A DNA stretch of 64,000 nucleotides, from the NCBI GenBank assembly GCA_046348365.1, contig JAXMEL010000003.1, positions 620,001 to 684,000 of the forward strand, in the 5' to 3' direction. Under the pieces are notes generated by a model. It was not told the origin of the DNA. It saw only the letters and a program-made list of their open reading frames with translations, and searched no databases. A program made the position numbers and the translations under genes. This document shows, one piece after another, positions 54,407 through 64,000 of the stretch. The DNA comes from JAEUPI01 sp046348365. Lineage in GTDB: Bacteria; Pseudomonadota; Gammaproteobacteria; Burkholderiales; Burkholderiaceae_C. Position 1 is the first letter of the stretch; each line of letters begins with the position of its first letter.

Positions 54407-55239
54407 CGGATTCTTCTCGCAAGCTGCTTGGCGGGCACATCCTTGCCCGTTGCGTCGGCCTCGATGCGCCCCAGCGCCTCGGCCGCGCGCCGCAGCGCGG
54501 GCAGCCACTTCAGCGCGCGATCGAGCGGCAGCCGCATCGCCGGCGCCTGCAGCGCCACGCACAGCGCCGAGCGGCCGCCCTCGGCCGGCACCGGTACCGC
54601 CACGCACACCAGGCCGGGCAGGAACTCCTCGCGGTCGAGCGCGTAGCCCTGGCGCTTCACGGTCTTCAACTCGGCCTCCAGCGCCTTCAGCGAGGTGATG
54701 GTGTGGCCCGTGCTGCGCTCCAGCGGCGCGTGCGCGAGCAGCCGCGCGCGCTGCGCCGGCGGCATCTGCGCGAGGAACACCTTGCCGCTGGCCGAGCAGT
54801 GCGCCGGCACGCGCGAGCCCGGGTGCAGGTAGAAGCGCAGCGGCGCCGCGGTCTCCACGCGGTCGAGGTAGACCACCTCGGCGCCCGCCAGCGTGGTGAT
54901 GTTGCAGCTCTCGCCGATCTCGTCGACCAGCGCGCGCAGCACGCGGTGACGCGCACCGTGGAAGGTGTTGTTGAGCATCAGCGTCTCGGCCAGGCGGCGC
55001 AGCCGCATGCCGGTGGCGTAGTGGCGGCCGTCGCTCTCGCGCTGCACCAGGCCGGCACCCTCGAGCTGCTGCAGCATGCGGTGCAGCGTCGGCTTGGGCA
55101 GTCCGGTCTCCTCGACCAGGCTCTGCAGCGAGAACAGCCGCTGCTGCGCCGCGATGACTTCGAGCAGCGCGAACAGCCGCAGCGTGGGCGAATCGCCGCT
55201 GATCTCGACCGCGTCGGAGCGCTGGCGCACGAGCTTCAT
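54403..55239 (-). CDS. IclR family transcriptional regulator
   Basis: A 278-residue IclR protein. The N-terminal winged helix (residues 18-80) has LRLFALLEVIAAQQRLFSLQ, then SLVEETGLPKPTLHRMLQQL. The C-terminal effector domain (90-265) includes GSRVPAHCSASGKVFLAQMP, the usual ligand region. It is divergent from xsc with 130 bases between, which contain operator-like repeats and an xsc promoter, so it most likely controls xsc-ackA. The stop overlaps the ATG of cobS by four bases, an unusual pairing. Confidence 0.9.
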   Translation of the reverse strand: MKLVRQRSDAVEISGDSPTLRLFALLEVIAAQQRLFSLQSLVEETGLPKPTLHRMLQQLEGAGLVQRESDGRHYATGMRLRRLAETLMLNNTFHGARHRVLRALVDEIGESCNITTLAGAEVVYLDRVETAAPLRFYLHPGSRVPAHCSASGKVFLAQMPPAQRARLLAHAPLERSTGHTITSLKALEAELKTVKRQGYALDREEFLPGLVCVAVPVPAEGGRSALCVALQAPAMRLPLDRALKWLPALRRAAEALGRIEADATGKDVPAKQLARRIR

Positions 55240-55258
55240 GGGTGGGGATCATAACGGC

Positions 55259-55301
55259 GTTCCGGGAACTGAGCACGCGGCGTACCGGATTTCGGGATTT
55301 C
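55259..55301. promoter_or_regulatory. Operator-like repeats upstream of xsc
   Basis: GTTCC-G-GGAAC (55259-55269) is a perfect palindrome, and two direct copies of GGATTTC lie at 55287-55293 and 55295-55301, just before the -35 box of the xsc promoter. Both are candidate sites for the divergent IclR protein. This is inferred from position and symmetry alone. Confidence 0.4.
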
Positions 55302-55303
55302 AG

Positions 55304-55333
55304 TTGACGCCACCCCGGTGCGCTGCCTATAGT
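55304..55333 (+). promoter_or_regulatory. Sigma-70-type promoter of xsc
   Basis: TTGACG (55304-55309) and TATAGT (55328-55333) are separated by 18 bases, a good match to the sigma-70 consensus and a clear one for such GC-rich DNA. Transcription would start near 55340, giving a leader of about 30 bases that contains the GAGGAGG ribosome site of xsc. Confidence 0.65.
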
Positions 55334-55369
55334 GCAGGGGTCGCTGCCGTGCCCCGAGGAGGCCATGCC

Positions 55370-57205
55370 ATGAATGCTCCGCAACCGCCCGCCGCCCGCA
55401 CCGTGGTGCAGGGCGTGCAGAAGATGACGCCGTCAGAAGCCTTCGTCGAGACGCTGGTCGCGCAGGGCGTCGACACGATGTTCGGCATCATGGGCTCGGC
55501 CTTCATGGACGCGATGGACATCTTCGCGCCGGCCGGCATCCGGCTGATCCCGGTGGTGCACGAGCAGGGCGCCGGCCACATGGCCGACGGCTATGCGCGC
55601 GCCAGCGGCCGCCACGGCGTGATCATCGGCCAGAACGGCCCCGGCATCAGCAACGCGGTGACGGCGATCGCCGCCGCCTACTGGGCGCATTCGCCGGTGG
55701 TGGTGATCACGCCCGAGACCGGCACCATGACGCTCGGCCTCGGCGGCTTTCAGGAGGCATCGCAGCTGCCGATGTTCCAGGAGTTCACCAAGTACCAGGC
55801 GCACGTGAACAACAACAAGCGCATGGCCGAGTTCACCGCGCGCGCGTTCGACCGCGCGCTGCTCGAGATGGGGCCGACGCAGCTCAACATCCCGCGCGAC
55901 CTGTTCTACGGCGAGATCCAATGCGAGATCCCGAAGCCGATCCGCATCGAGCGCGGCGCCGGCGGCGAGGCGGCGCTCGATGCCGCGGCCGACCTGATCG
56001 CCAGTGCGAAAAACCCGGTGCTGATCGCCGGCGGCGGCGTGGTGATGGGCGAGGCGTTCAAGGAGGCCATCGCCCTGGCCGAGCGCATCGGCTGCCCGGT
56101 GGTCAACAGCTACCAGCACAACGATTCGTTTCCGGCCAGCCACCCGCAGTGGTGCGGCCCGCTCGGCTACCAGGGCAGCAAAGCCGGCATGCGCCTGATC
56201 TCGCAGGCCGATGTGGTGATCGCGCTCGGCACGCGGCTCGGGCCGTTCGGCACGCTGCCGCAGTACGGCATGGACTACTGGCCCAAGAACGCCAAGCTGG
56301 TGCAGATCGACGCCGACGCCAAGATGCTGGGCCTGGTGAAGAAGGTCGATGTCGGCATCTGCGGCGACGCCAAGGCGGCGGCGGTCGCGCTGCTGGCACG
56401 GCTGGCCAAGCGCACGCTGGCCTGCGATGCGACGAAGGCCGAGCGCGCGGCGAAGACCCAGGCCGAGAAGGCCGCATGGGAGAAGGAGCTCGGCGAGTGG
56501 TCGCACGAGCGCGACGCCTACAGCCTCGACATGATCGAGGAGGCCAAGGGCGAGAAGCTGCCGTTCTCCGGCGGGAGTCCTGGAGGTTCGTGGCTGCATC
56601 CGCGCCAGGTGCTGCGCGAGCTGGAACGCGCGATGCCGGCGCACGTGATGGTGTCGACCGACATCGGCAACATCAACTCGATCGCGCACAGCTACCTGCG
56701 TTTCCAGGAGCCGCGCAGCTTCTTCGCGCCGATGAGCTTCGGCAACTGCGGCTATGCGCTGCCGACGATGATCGGCGCCAAGGTCGCCGCGCCGCAACGG
56801 CCGGCGATTGCCTACGCCGGCGATGGCGCCTGGGGCATGAGCATGGGCGAGATCATGACCTGCGTGCGCCACGACATCCCGGTCACCGCGGTGGTGTTCC
56901 ACAACCGCCAGTGGGGCGCCGAGAAGAAGAACCAGGTCGACTTCTACAACCGCCGCTTCGTCGCCGGCGAGCTGGATAATCCCAGCTTCGCGGCCATCGC
57001 CAAGTCCATGGGTGCCGAGGGCATCGTGGTCGATTCGCTCGACGGCGTGGGCAAGGCACTCGACCGCGCGATCGACCTGCAGATGAACGGCCGCAAGACC
57101 ACCGTCGTCGAGATCATGTGCACCCGCGAGCTGGGTGACCCGTTCCGGCGCGACGCGCTGGCCAAGCCGGTGCGGCTGCTCGACAAGTACAAGGACTACA
57201 CCTGA
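55370..57205 (+). CDS. xsc: Sulfoacetaldehyde acetyltransferase (Xsc)
   Basis: A 611-residue thiamine-diphosphate enzyme that converts sulfoacetaldehyde and phosphate to sulfite and acetyl phosphate. The N-terminal domain starts TPSEAFVETLVAQGVDTMFG and carries the catalytic Glu in VVHEQGAGHMADGYARAS. The TPP-pyrophosphate motif is AYAGDGAWGMSMGEIMTCVR (G-D-G, ending in the extended NRQWGAEKKNQVDFYN). The latter wording and AFMDAMDIFAPAGIRLIPV are typical of Xsc and not of acetolactate synthase. A GAGGAGG site precedes the ATG. The product is used by the acetate kinase encoded next. Cytoplasmic. Confidence 0.9.
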   Translation: MNAPQPPAARTVVQGVQKMTPSEAFVETLVAQGVDTMFGIMGSAFMDAMDIFAPAGIRLIPVVHEQGAGHMADGYARASGRHGVIIGQNGPGISNAVTAIAAAYWAHSPVVVITPETGTMTLGLGGFQEASQLPMFQEFTKYQAHVNNNKRMAEFTARAFDRALLEMGPTQLNIPRDLFYGEIQCEIPKPIRIERGAGGEAALDAAADLIASAKNPVLIAGGGVVMGEAFKEAIALAERIGCPVVNSYQHNDSFPASHPQWCGPLGYQGSKAGMRLISQADVVIALGTRLGPFGTLPQYGMDYWPKNAKLVQIDADAKMLGLVKKVDVGICGDAKAAAVALLARLAKRTLACDATKAERAAKTQAEKAAWEKELGEWSHERDAYSLDMIEEAKGEKLPFSGGSPGGSWLHPRQVLRELERAMPAHVMVSTDIGNINSIAHSYLRFQEPRSFFAPMSFGNCGYALPTMIGAKVAAPQRPAIAYAGDGAWGMSMGEIMTCVRHDIPVTAVVFHNRQWGAEKKNQVDFYNRRFVAGELDNPSFAAIAKSMGAEGIVVDSLDGVGKALDRAIDLQMNGRKTTVVEIMCTRELGDPFRRDALAKPVRLLDKYKDYT

Positions 57206-57267
57206 GCACGGCGGCATCTCCCTCCGCGGGCGGGCCCGCACGCGCAAGCTCACCCGCACCTGCATCG

Positions 57268-58386
57268 GTGCCGGCCGGCGGTGCGCACATCCTGACGCTC
57301 AATGCCGGCTCGTCGTCGCTGAAGTACGCGCTGTTCGCGCACGCCAACGGCAGCCGGCTGATGGACGGGCAGGTCGAGGGCCTCGGCGTCGGCGGCCTCA
57401 GCCACGAGCAGGCGCTGCAGCAGATCCTCACGCGGATCGATCCGTCGCGCGTGGTCGCCGTGGGCCACCGCATCGTGCACGGCGGCGTGCGCTTCGCCGC
57501 GCCGGTGCGCATCGACGACGAGGTGCTGGCCGCGATGGCGGCGCTCGAGCCGCTGGCGCCGCTGCACCAGCCGCACAACCTGACCGGCGTGCGCGCGGCG
57601 ATGCGCGTGTTCCCGCACGCGCCGCAGGTGGCCTGCTTCGACACCGCGTTCCACCGCACGATGCCCGATGTGCACCAGCGCTTCGCGCTGCCGCGCGCGC
57701 TGCACGACGCCGGCGTGCGCCGCTACGGCTTCCACGGCCTGTCGTACGAGTCGATCCAGCGCCAGCTCGCCGAGCGCGACGGCGCGCTCGCCGCGGCGCG
57801 CGTGGTGGTCGCGCACCTGGGCAACGGCGCGTCGATGTGCGCCATGCGCGCCGGCCGCTCGGTGGCCACGACGATGAGCTTCTCGCCGCTCGACGGCCTG
57901 CCGATGGGCACGCGCTGCGGCCGCATCGACGGCGCCGCGGTGCTGTACCTCGCGCAGCGCCACGACCGCGACCTCGACCGCGTGGCCGAGCTGCTGTACC
58001 GCGAATCGGGGCTGCTGGGCCTGTCGGGCCTGTCGAGCGACCTGCGCACGCTGCTCAAGAGCTCGTCGGCCGGCGCGCTGGAGGCGATCGAATACTTCGT
58101 CGAGCACATCCAGGCCGAGATCGCCGGCATGGCGGCAGCGCTGCGCGGCATCGATGCGCTGGTGTTCACCGGCGGCATCGGCGAGAACGCGCACGCCATC
58201 CGCGAGCACGTGGTGCGCGGGTTGGAATGGATGGGCCTGAAGCTCGACGCCCAGGCGCATGCCGCCAAGGCCGAGCGCATCTCGGCCGCCGACAGCGCGG
58301 CGGCGGTGTGGGTGCTGCACACCGACGAGGAGGCGGTGATCGCGCGGCACACGGCGCGCGCGATCGCCGGCAAGTCGGCACGGTGA
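57268..58386 (+). CDS. ackA: Acetate kinase (AckA)
   Basis: A 372-residue ASKHA-fold kinase that converts acetyl phosphate and ADP to acetate and ATP. Motifs: ILTLNAGSSSLKYALF (phosphate 1), GHRIVHGG, ACFDTAFHRTMP with the catalytic Asp, VAHLGNGASMC, GLPMGTRCGRID with the catalytic Arg, and FTGGIGENAHAIREH. It is slightly shorter than the usual 395-400 residues. The start is a GTG at 57268, 62 bases after xsc. It would use acetyl phosphate from Xsc, in place of the phosphotransacetylase that usually accompanies xsc. The stop overlaps the transporter start (GTGA). Confidence 0.9.
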   Translation: MPAGGAHILTLNAGSSSLKYALFAHANGSRLMDGQVEGLGVGGLSHEQALQQILTRIDPSRVVAVGHRIVHGGVRFAAPVRIDDEVLAAMAALEPLAPLHQPHNLTGVRAAMRVFPHAPQVACFDTAFHRTMPDVHQRFALPRALHDAGVRRYGFHGLSYESIQRQLAERDGALAAARVVVAHLGNGASMCAMRAGRSVATTMSFSPLDGLPMGTRCGRIDGAAVLYLAQRHDRDLDRVAELLYRESGLLGLSGLSSDLRTLLKSSSAGALEAIEYFVEHIQAEIAGMAAALRGIDALVFTGGIGENAHAIREHVVRGLEWMGLKLDAQAHAAKAERISAADSAAAVWVLHTDEEAVIARHTARAIAGKSAR

Positions 58387-59309
58387 AGCGGCACTGGCAT
58401 CGCGCCGAGCGGCGGCTGCACGCGTTGCCGCCGACGCTGCGCGGCATCCTGTGGACCAGCCTGGCCGGGCTGCAGTTCGTGCTGCTCAATGCGCTGATGC
58501 GCCTGCTCTCGCAGCAGATGGACGTGTTCCAGACGCAGTTCCTGCGCTATGCCGCGGCGCTCGCGCTGCTGCTGCCGCTGGTGTGGCGCGACGGCGCCGC
58601 AGCTTACCGGCCGAGCAACGTGGCGGGGCAGTTCTGGCGCGGCGCGGTGCACACGGCGGGCCTGTGCCTGTGGTTCTACGCGCTGCCGCGCATCACGCTG
58701 GCCGATACCACGGCGATCGGCTTCACGACGCCCCTGTTCATCATGATCGGCGCCTACTGGGTGTTCAAGGAGCCGATGCGCTGGGAGCGCTGGGTGGCCA
58801 CCGGCGTGGGCTTCGCGGGCGTGCTGATCGTGGTCGGGCCCAAGCTGTCGGGCGCGGGCGGCTGGGCGAGTCTGGTGATGCTGGCGTCGGCGCCGCTGTT
58901 CGCCGCGTCGTTCCTGATCACCAAGGCGCTGACGCGCACCGAGTCGAACCGCGTGATCCTGCTGTGGCAGTCGCTGACGATCACCGTGTTCAGCCTGCCG
59001 CTGGCGCTGCCGCACTGGCAGTGGCCCGGTGACGCGCAATGGGCCGGCTTCATGGTCTGCGGCTTGCTCGGCAGCGTGGCGCACTACTGCCTGACGCGGT
59101 CGTTTCGCGTCGCCGACATCTCGGCCACGCAGTCGATGAAGTTCCTCGATCTGGTGTGGTCGGCGCTGCTCAGCTGGGCGGTGTTCGCCGACGTGCCGTC
59201 GCAGCACACGCTGATCGGCGGCGCGGTGATCTGCGCAGCGACGATCTGGGTCGCGCGGCGCGAAACGCGCGGCCCGGTGCCCGCACGGGGCGATGCCGCG
59301 ACCGCGTGA
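58383..59309 (+). CDS. EamA/DMT family transporter
   Basis: A 308-residue inner-membrane protein with ten helices in two EamA repeats. The first repeat has RGILWTSLAGLQFVLLNALM and LAGTTAIGFTTP-type text reading ADTTAIGFTTPLFIMIGAYW; the second ends ATQSMKFLDLVWSALLSWAV. The GTG start overlaps the ackA stop (GTGA), so it is translationally coupled to the xsc-ackA unit. It may export sulfite, acetate or another product, or import a precursor. The family gives no direction. Confidence 0.87.
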   Translation: MKRHWHRAERRLHALPPTLRGILWTSLAGLQFVLLNALMRLLSQQMDVFQTQFLRYAAALALLLPLVWRDGAAAYRPSNVAGQFWRGAVHTAGLCLWFYALPRITLADTTAIGFTTPLFIMIGAYWVFKEPMRWERWVATGVGFAGVLIVVGPKLSGAGGWASLVMLASAPLFAASFLITKALTRTESNRVILLWQSLTITVFSLPLALPHWQWPGDAQWAGFMVCGLLGSVAHYCLTRSFRVADISATQSMKFLDLVWSALLSWAVFADVPSQHTLIGGAVICAATIWVARRETRGPVPARGDAATA

Positions 59310-59360
59310 TGGGGCGACGGGTGGGGCGACGGACGACGCGACGTGCGCGATGATGCGCGC

Positions 59361-60589
59361 ATGAATTCGAGCGCCACATCGCCGGGGGCCGACTCACGTT
59401 ACGCGTGGACGCGCCTGGCGCTCACGCTGGCGCTGATGACGATCGGCTCGTCGGGCATGTACGTGGTGTCGGTGGTGCTGCCGGCGGTGCAGGCCGAGTT
59501 CGGCGTCGCGCGCGCCGACGCCTCGCTGCCCTACACGCTGCTGATGGTGGGCTTCGGGCTCGGCGGCATCCTGATGGGCCGGCTTGCCGACCGCTACGGC
59601 GTGATCGTGCCGCTGCTGATCGGCGCCGCCGGCCTGGGCGCGGGCTACATCGGTGCCGGCCTCGCGGGCAGCGTGTGGTGGTTCGCGATCGCGCATGGCC
59701 TGGGCATCGGGCTGCTCGGCTCGTCGGCCACTTTCGCGCCGCTGGTGGCCGACACCTCGCTGTGGTTCGTGCGCCGGCGCGGCATCGCGGTGGCGGTGTG
59801 CGCCAGCGGCAACTACGTGGCCGGTGCGCTGTGGCCGCCGATCGTGCAGCACTTCGTGCAGACCGCGGGCTGGCGCCAGGCGTACATCGGCCTCGGGTTG
59901 CTGTGCCTGCTGACGCTGCCGCTGCTGGCGCTGGGGATGCGGCCGCGCCCGCCGGCCGCCGCGGCGGCCACCGCGCGGCCCCACACCGGCACGCCCAGCG
60001 AGCGGCCGTTCGGCCTGTCGATGAGCGGCGCGCAGGTGCTGCTGTGCATTGCCGCCACCGCCTGCTGCGTGGCGATGTCGATGCCGCAGGTGCACATCGT
60101 GGCCTATTGCGGCGACCTCGGCTACGGCGCGGCGCGCGGCGCCGAGATGATGAGCCTGATGCTCGGCTTCGGCATCGTGAGCCGGCTCGTCAGCGGCGCG
60201 ATCTGCGACCGCATCGGCGGCCTGCGCACGCTGCTGCTCGGCTCGGTGCTGCAGGGCGTGGCGCTGCTGCTGTTCCTGCCGTTCGACTCGCTGGTGTCGC
60301 TGTACCTGATCTCGGCCCTCTTCGGCCTGTTCCAGGGCGGCATCGTCCCGAGCTACGCGATCATCGTGCGCGAGTACTTCCCGCCGGCCGAGGCCGGCGC
60401 GCGCGTGGGCACGGTGCTGATGTTCACGCTGCTGGGCATGGCGCTGGGCGGCTGGATGTCGGGCAAGGTGTTCGACCTCACCGGCAGCTACCAGGCCGCG
60501 TTCGTCAACGGCATCGGCTGGAACCTGCTCAACCTCGCCATCGTGCTGCTGCTGCTGTGGCGCGTGCGCGCCGGGCGCTTGCAGCCGGC

Positions 60590-60593
<4 letters not shown>
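59361..60593 (+). CDS. MFS transporter (OFA/oxalate-formate antiporter-like)
   Basis: A 410-residue major-facilitator protein with twelve helices. The A-motif GGILMGRLADRYGVIVPLL lies after helix 2, and the second half has GIVSRLVSGAICDRIGGLRT as its A-like motif. The wording resembles MCT/OFA-like carboxylate carriers of Burkholderiales. ATG at 59361 is preferred over a GTG six codons earlier. It follows the EamA gene by 51 bases and could belong to the same transcript. Its TAA overlaps the stop codon of the convergent histidine kinase (CTAA). Confidence 0.85.
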
Positions 60594-62938
<2,345 letters not shown>

Positions 62939-63070
62939 GGCCCGCCCGCCCGCTGTGGACTCGGGTGCTCCCAACGTTGTTTTCCCCCGGCAGTCATGTT
63001 CGCACAACCGCCGGGCCTGCAACAGGGGCGATGCCCCGCAATCCGGCAGGACGACGCACGCCGTGCGTGT

Positions 63071-63739
63071 TCAGCGTGCTTGCGGGTCGAATTGCCGCGA
63101 CAGCTGGTCCGGCACGTGGCCGCGGCGCTTGGCCTCGAGCATGCGCGACTCCAGCTCGGCCAGCAGCGCCGGGTCGCGCGGATCCTGCCCCTGCGCCACC
63201 GGCGGCATCGGGCCCTGGAAGTCGATCTCCAGGCGCGCGAAGGGCTTGGGCAGATAGCCTTCGTTCCAGGCGCGGTAGAGGAAGATCGCGCGGTCGCAGC
63301 GGATCGTCGGGTAGTAGATCGGGCAGCCGAGCACGCGCGACATCTCCAGCACGCCCGGCTTGACCTTGTAGATCGGTCCGCGCGGGCCGTCGACCGCGAA
63401 CGAGCCGTTGTGCCCGTCGCGCAGCAGCCGGATAAGCGCCTTGAAGCCGCCGGCGCCGCCGCGGCTCGACGAGCCCGCGCAGGTGACGGCGCCGAGCCGG
63501 TGCAGCAGCCGGGCCATGATGCGCCCGTCGCGGCTTTGCGAGGAGAGCGTCGCGATGCGGTAGCGGCGCACGATGTGCAGCAGCGCCAGCTCGTCGCCGT
63601 GCCAGTGCGCGAGCAGGAACGGCCGGCGCTCGCGCAGCACGTCGCGCAGGCTGTCGGGCTCACGGATCGTGATGCGCCACGTCAACGACAGCAGCCGGTA
63701 GCCGAGCCAGGCGAGGAAGCCGAGGACGCGTTCGCGCAT
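63071..63739 (-). CDS. Lysophospholipid acyltransferase-like protein (DUF374)
   Basis: A 222-residue protein of the DUF374 family, related to lipid acyltransferases. Motifs: FLLAHWHGDELALLHI (family HxHxD/E), VDGPRGPIYKVKPGVLEMS and GCPIYYPTIRCDRAIFLYRA. A hydrophobic N-terminal segment (LGFLAWLGYRLLSLTW) probably attaches it to the inner membrane. The ATG at 63739 has a GGAG site. It may acylate lipid A precursors or lysophospholipids. It follows the SAF-domain gene on the same strand by 35 bases. Confidence 0.85.
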   Translation of the reverse strand: MRERVLGFLAWLGYRLLSLTWRITIREPDSLRDVLRERRPFLLAHWHGDELALLHIVRRYRIATLSSQSRDGRIMARLLHRLGAVTCAGSSSRGGAGGFKALIRLLRDGHNGSFAVDGPRGPIYKVKPGVLEMSRVLGCPIYYPTIRCDRAIFLYRAWNEGYLPKPFARLEIDFQGPMPPVAQGQDPRDPALLAELESRMLEAKRRGHVPDQLSRQFDPQAR

Positions 63740-63774
63740 CGCGTGGCGCTCCGGCGTGGCGTCGTGCGCGCGGC

Positions 63775-64000
63775 TCAGCGAGCGGGCGCGAACAGCCGCT
63801 CCATCTCGTGCCGCATCGCGTAGGCGCGCGAGGTGGTGTCCATCGCCACGTCGGCCCAGGCGAGGCTCTGGCCCTTGCGCACCGGGCGCAGCACCTTCAC
63901 GCCGTGCGCCAGGCCGAGCGGCAGGCCGCCCATGCGCGCCGACGTGGCCGCCGGCAGCAGCTTGCCCCACACGGTGTAGCCGCCTTCGCCGTCGAGCACG
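63775..64000 (-). CDS. SAF-domain oxidoreductase-like protein, C-terminal fragment at the window edge
   Basis: Only the last 74 or so residues are present; the rest lies beyond the right edge. The visible part reads LDGEGGYTVWGKLLPAATSA, then LPLGLAHGVKVLRPVRKGQS and LAWADVAMD, which is the SAF domain at the end of homoserine-dehydrogenase-like NAD(P)-binding proteins. The reaction is unknown. The stop is followed after 35 bases by the DUF374 gene on the same strand. Confidence 0.7.
   Translation of the reverse strand, partial: VLDGEGGYTVWGKLLPAATSARMGGLPLGLAHGVKVLRPVRKGQSLAWADVAMDTTSRAYAMRHEMERLFAPAR

Noticed and set aside
51705..55369. A cobalamin riboswitch near cobS/cobT
   Set aside because: The genes overlap each other, and the iclR-xsc gap of 130 bases contains a sigma-70 promoter and short repeats but no B12-box-like element that I can recognise.
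55370..57205. Annotation as acetolactate synthase or another TPP enzyme
   Set aside because: The wording around the catalytic region and the adjacent acetate kinase fit sulfoacetaldehyde acetyltransferase; there is no small regulatory subunit gene next to it.

Overview
The window is very GC-rich DNA with densely packed genes, frequent ATGA or GTGA stop/start overlaps and strong G/C at third codon positions. The gene content points to a betaproteobacterium of the order Burkholderiales, probably near Comamonadaceae or Rubrivivax/Leptothrix-like bacteria: a Bug (TctC-like) solute receptor, a chromate transporter, many LysR, IclR and AraC regulators, a DmpR/MopR-type phenol regulator, and a C/G-rich palindrome of a kind common in that group. 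I saw no rRNA, tRNA, CRISPR array, transposase or prophage. The content is mostly accessory catabolism, transport and regulation. The taxon is inferred from content only.

Layout. 1-5727 (minus strand): a dipeptide-type ABC importer (ATPase cut by the window edge, two permeases, binding protein), an AroM-family protein, and an AroM domain fused to a LuxR-type DNA-binding domain. Divergent from these, 5825-8469 encodes a DUF917 protein and a hydantoinase/oxoprolinase-like protein. 8508-16933: an enoyl-CoA hydratase read through into an SRPBCC domain, a thioesterase, a MATE pump, ChrA, an MFS carrier, DUF2853, a K+ channel with an RCK domain, and a methyltransferase. 17219-20336: a Bug receptor and a tartrate/malate dehydrogenase-like enzyme, with a divergent LysR gene. 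21297-24467: a four-gene set without a known function, namely a degenerate receiver fused to a Roadblock domain, a diiron (ODP-type) metallo-beta-lactamase fold protein, an anchored OmpA protein and an anchored Roadblock-like protein. 24613-31369: small enzymes, then two M81 metallopeptidases flanking a DOMON-like protein and a NamZ-type muramidase. 31386-35280: a CMD/BKACE/MFS operon with a divergent AraC regulator. 35468-39448: a block with looser base usage (DUF885 peptidase, LysE, LysR, and a decayed thiamine-binding gene).

40108-50680 is the most striking region. A seven-gene minus-strand operon encodes both catalytic parts of a phenylphosphate-synthase-like enzyme, a UbiD decarboxylase/carboxylase, a Tm-1-like (UPF0261) protein, a CBS-pair protein, a UbiX flavin prenyltransferase and a DASS anion transporter. 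It is preceded by a well-formed sigma-54 promoter and three dyads. The divergent gene is a MopR/DmpR-type regulator that keeps the residues I recall for phenol and zinc binding. The likely role is ATP-dependent activation and carboxylation of phenol or a related phenolic, with only one UbiD protein. A VapBC pair lies just downstream.

50677-64000: an FMN-type split-barrel protein, a bacteriohemerythrin, an overlapping iclR-cobS-cobT unit, a divergent xsc-ackA-EamA transporter set (sulfoacetaldehyde to sulfite plus acetyl phosphate to acetate), an MFS carrier, a three-PAS hybrid histidine kinase, a DUF374 acyltransferase, and the tail of a SAF-domain protein at the window edge.
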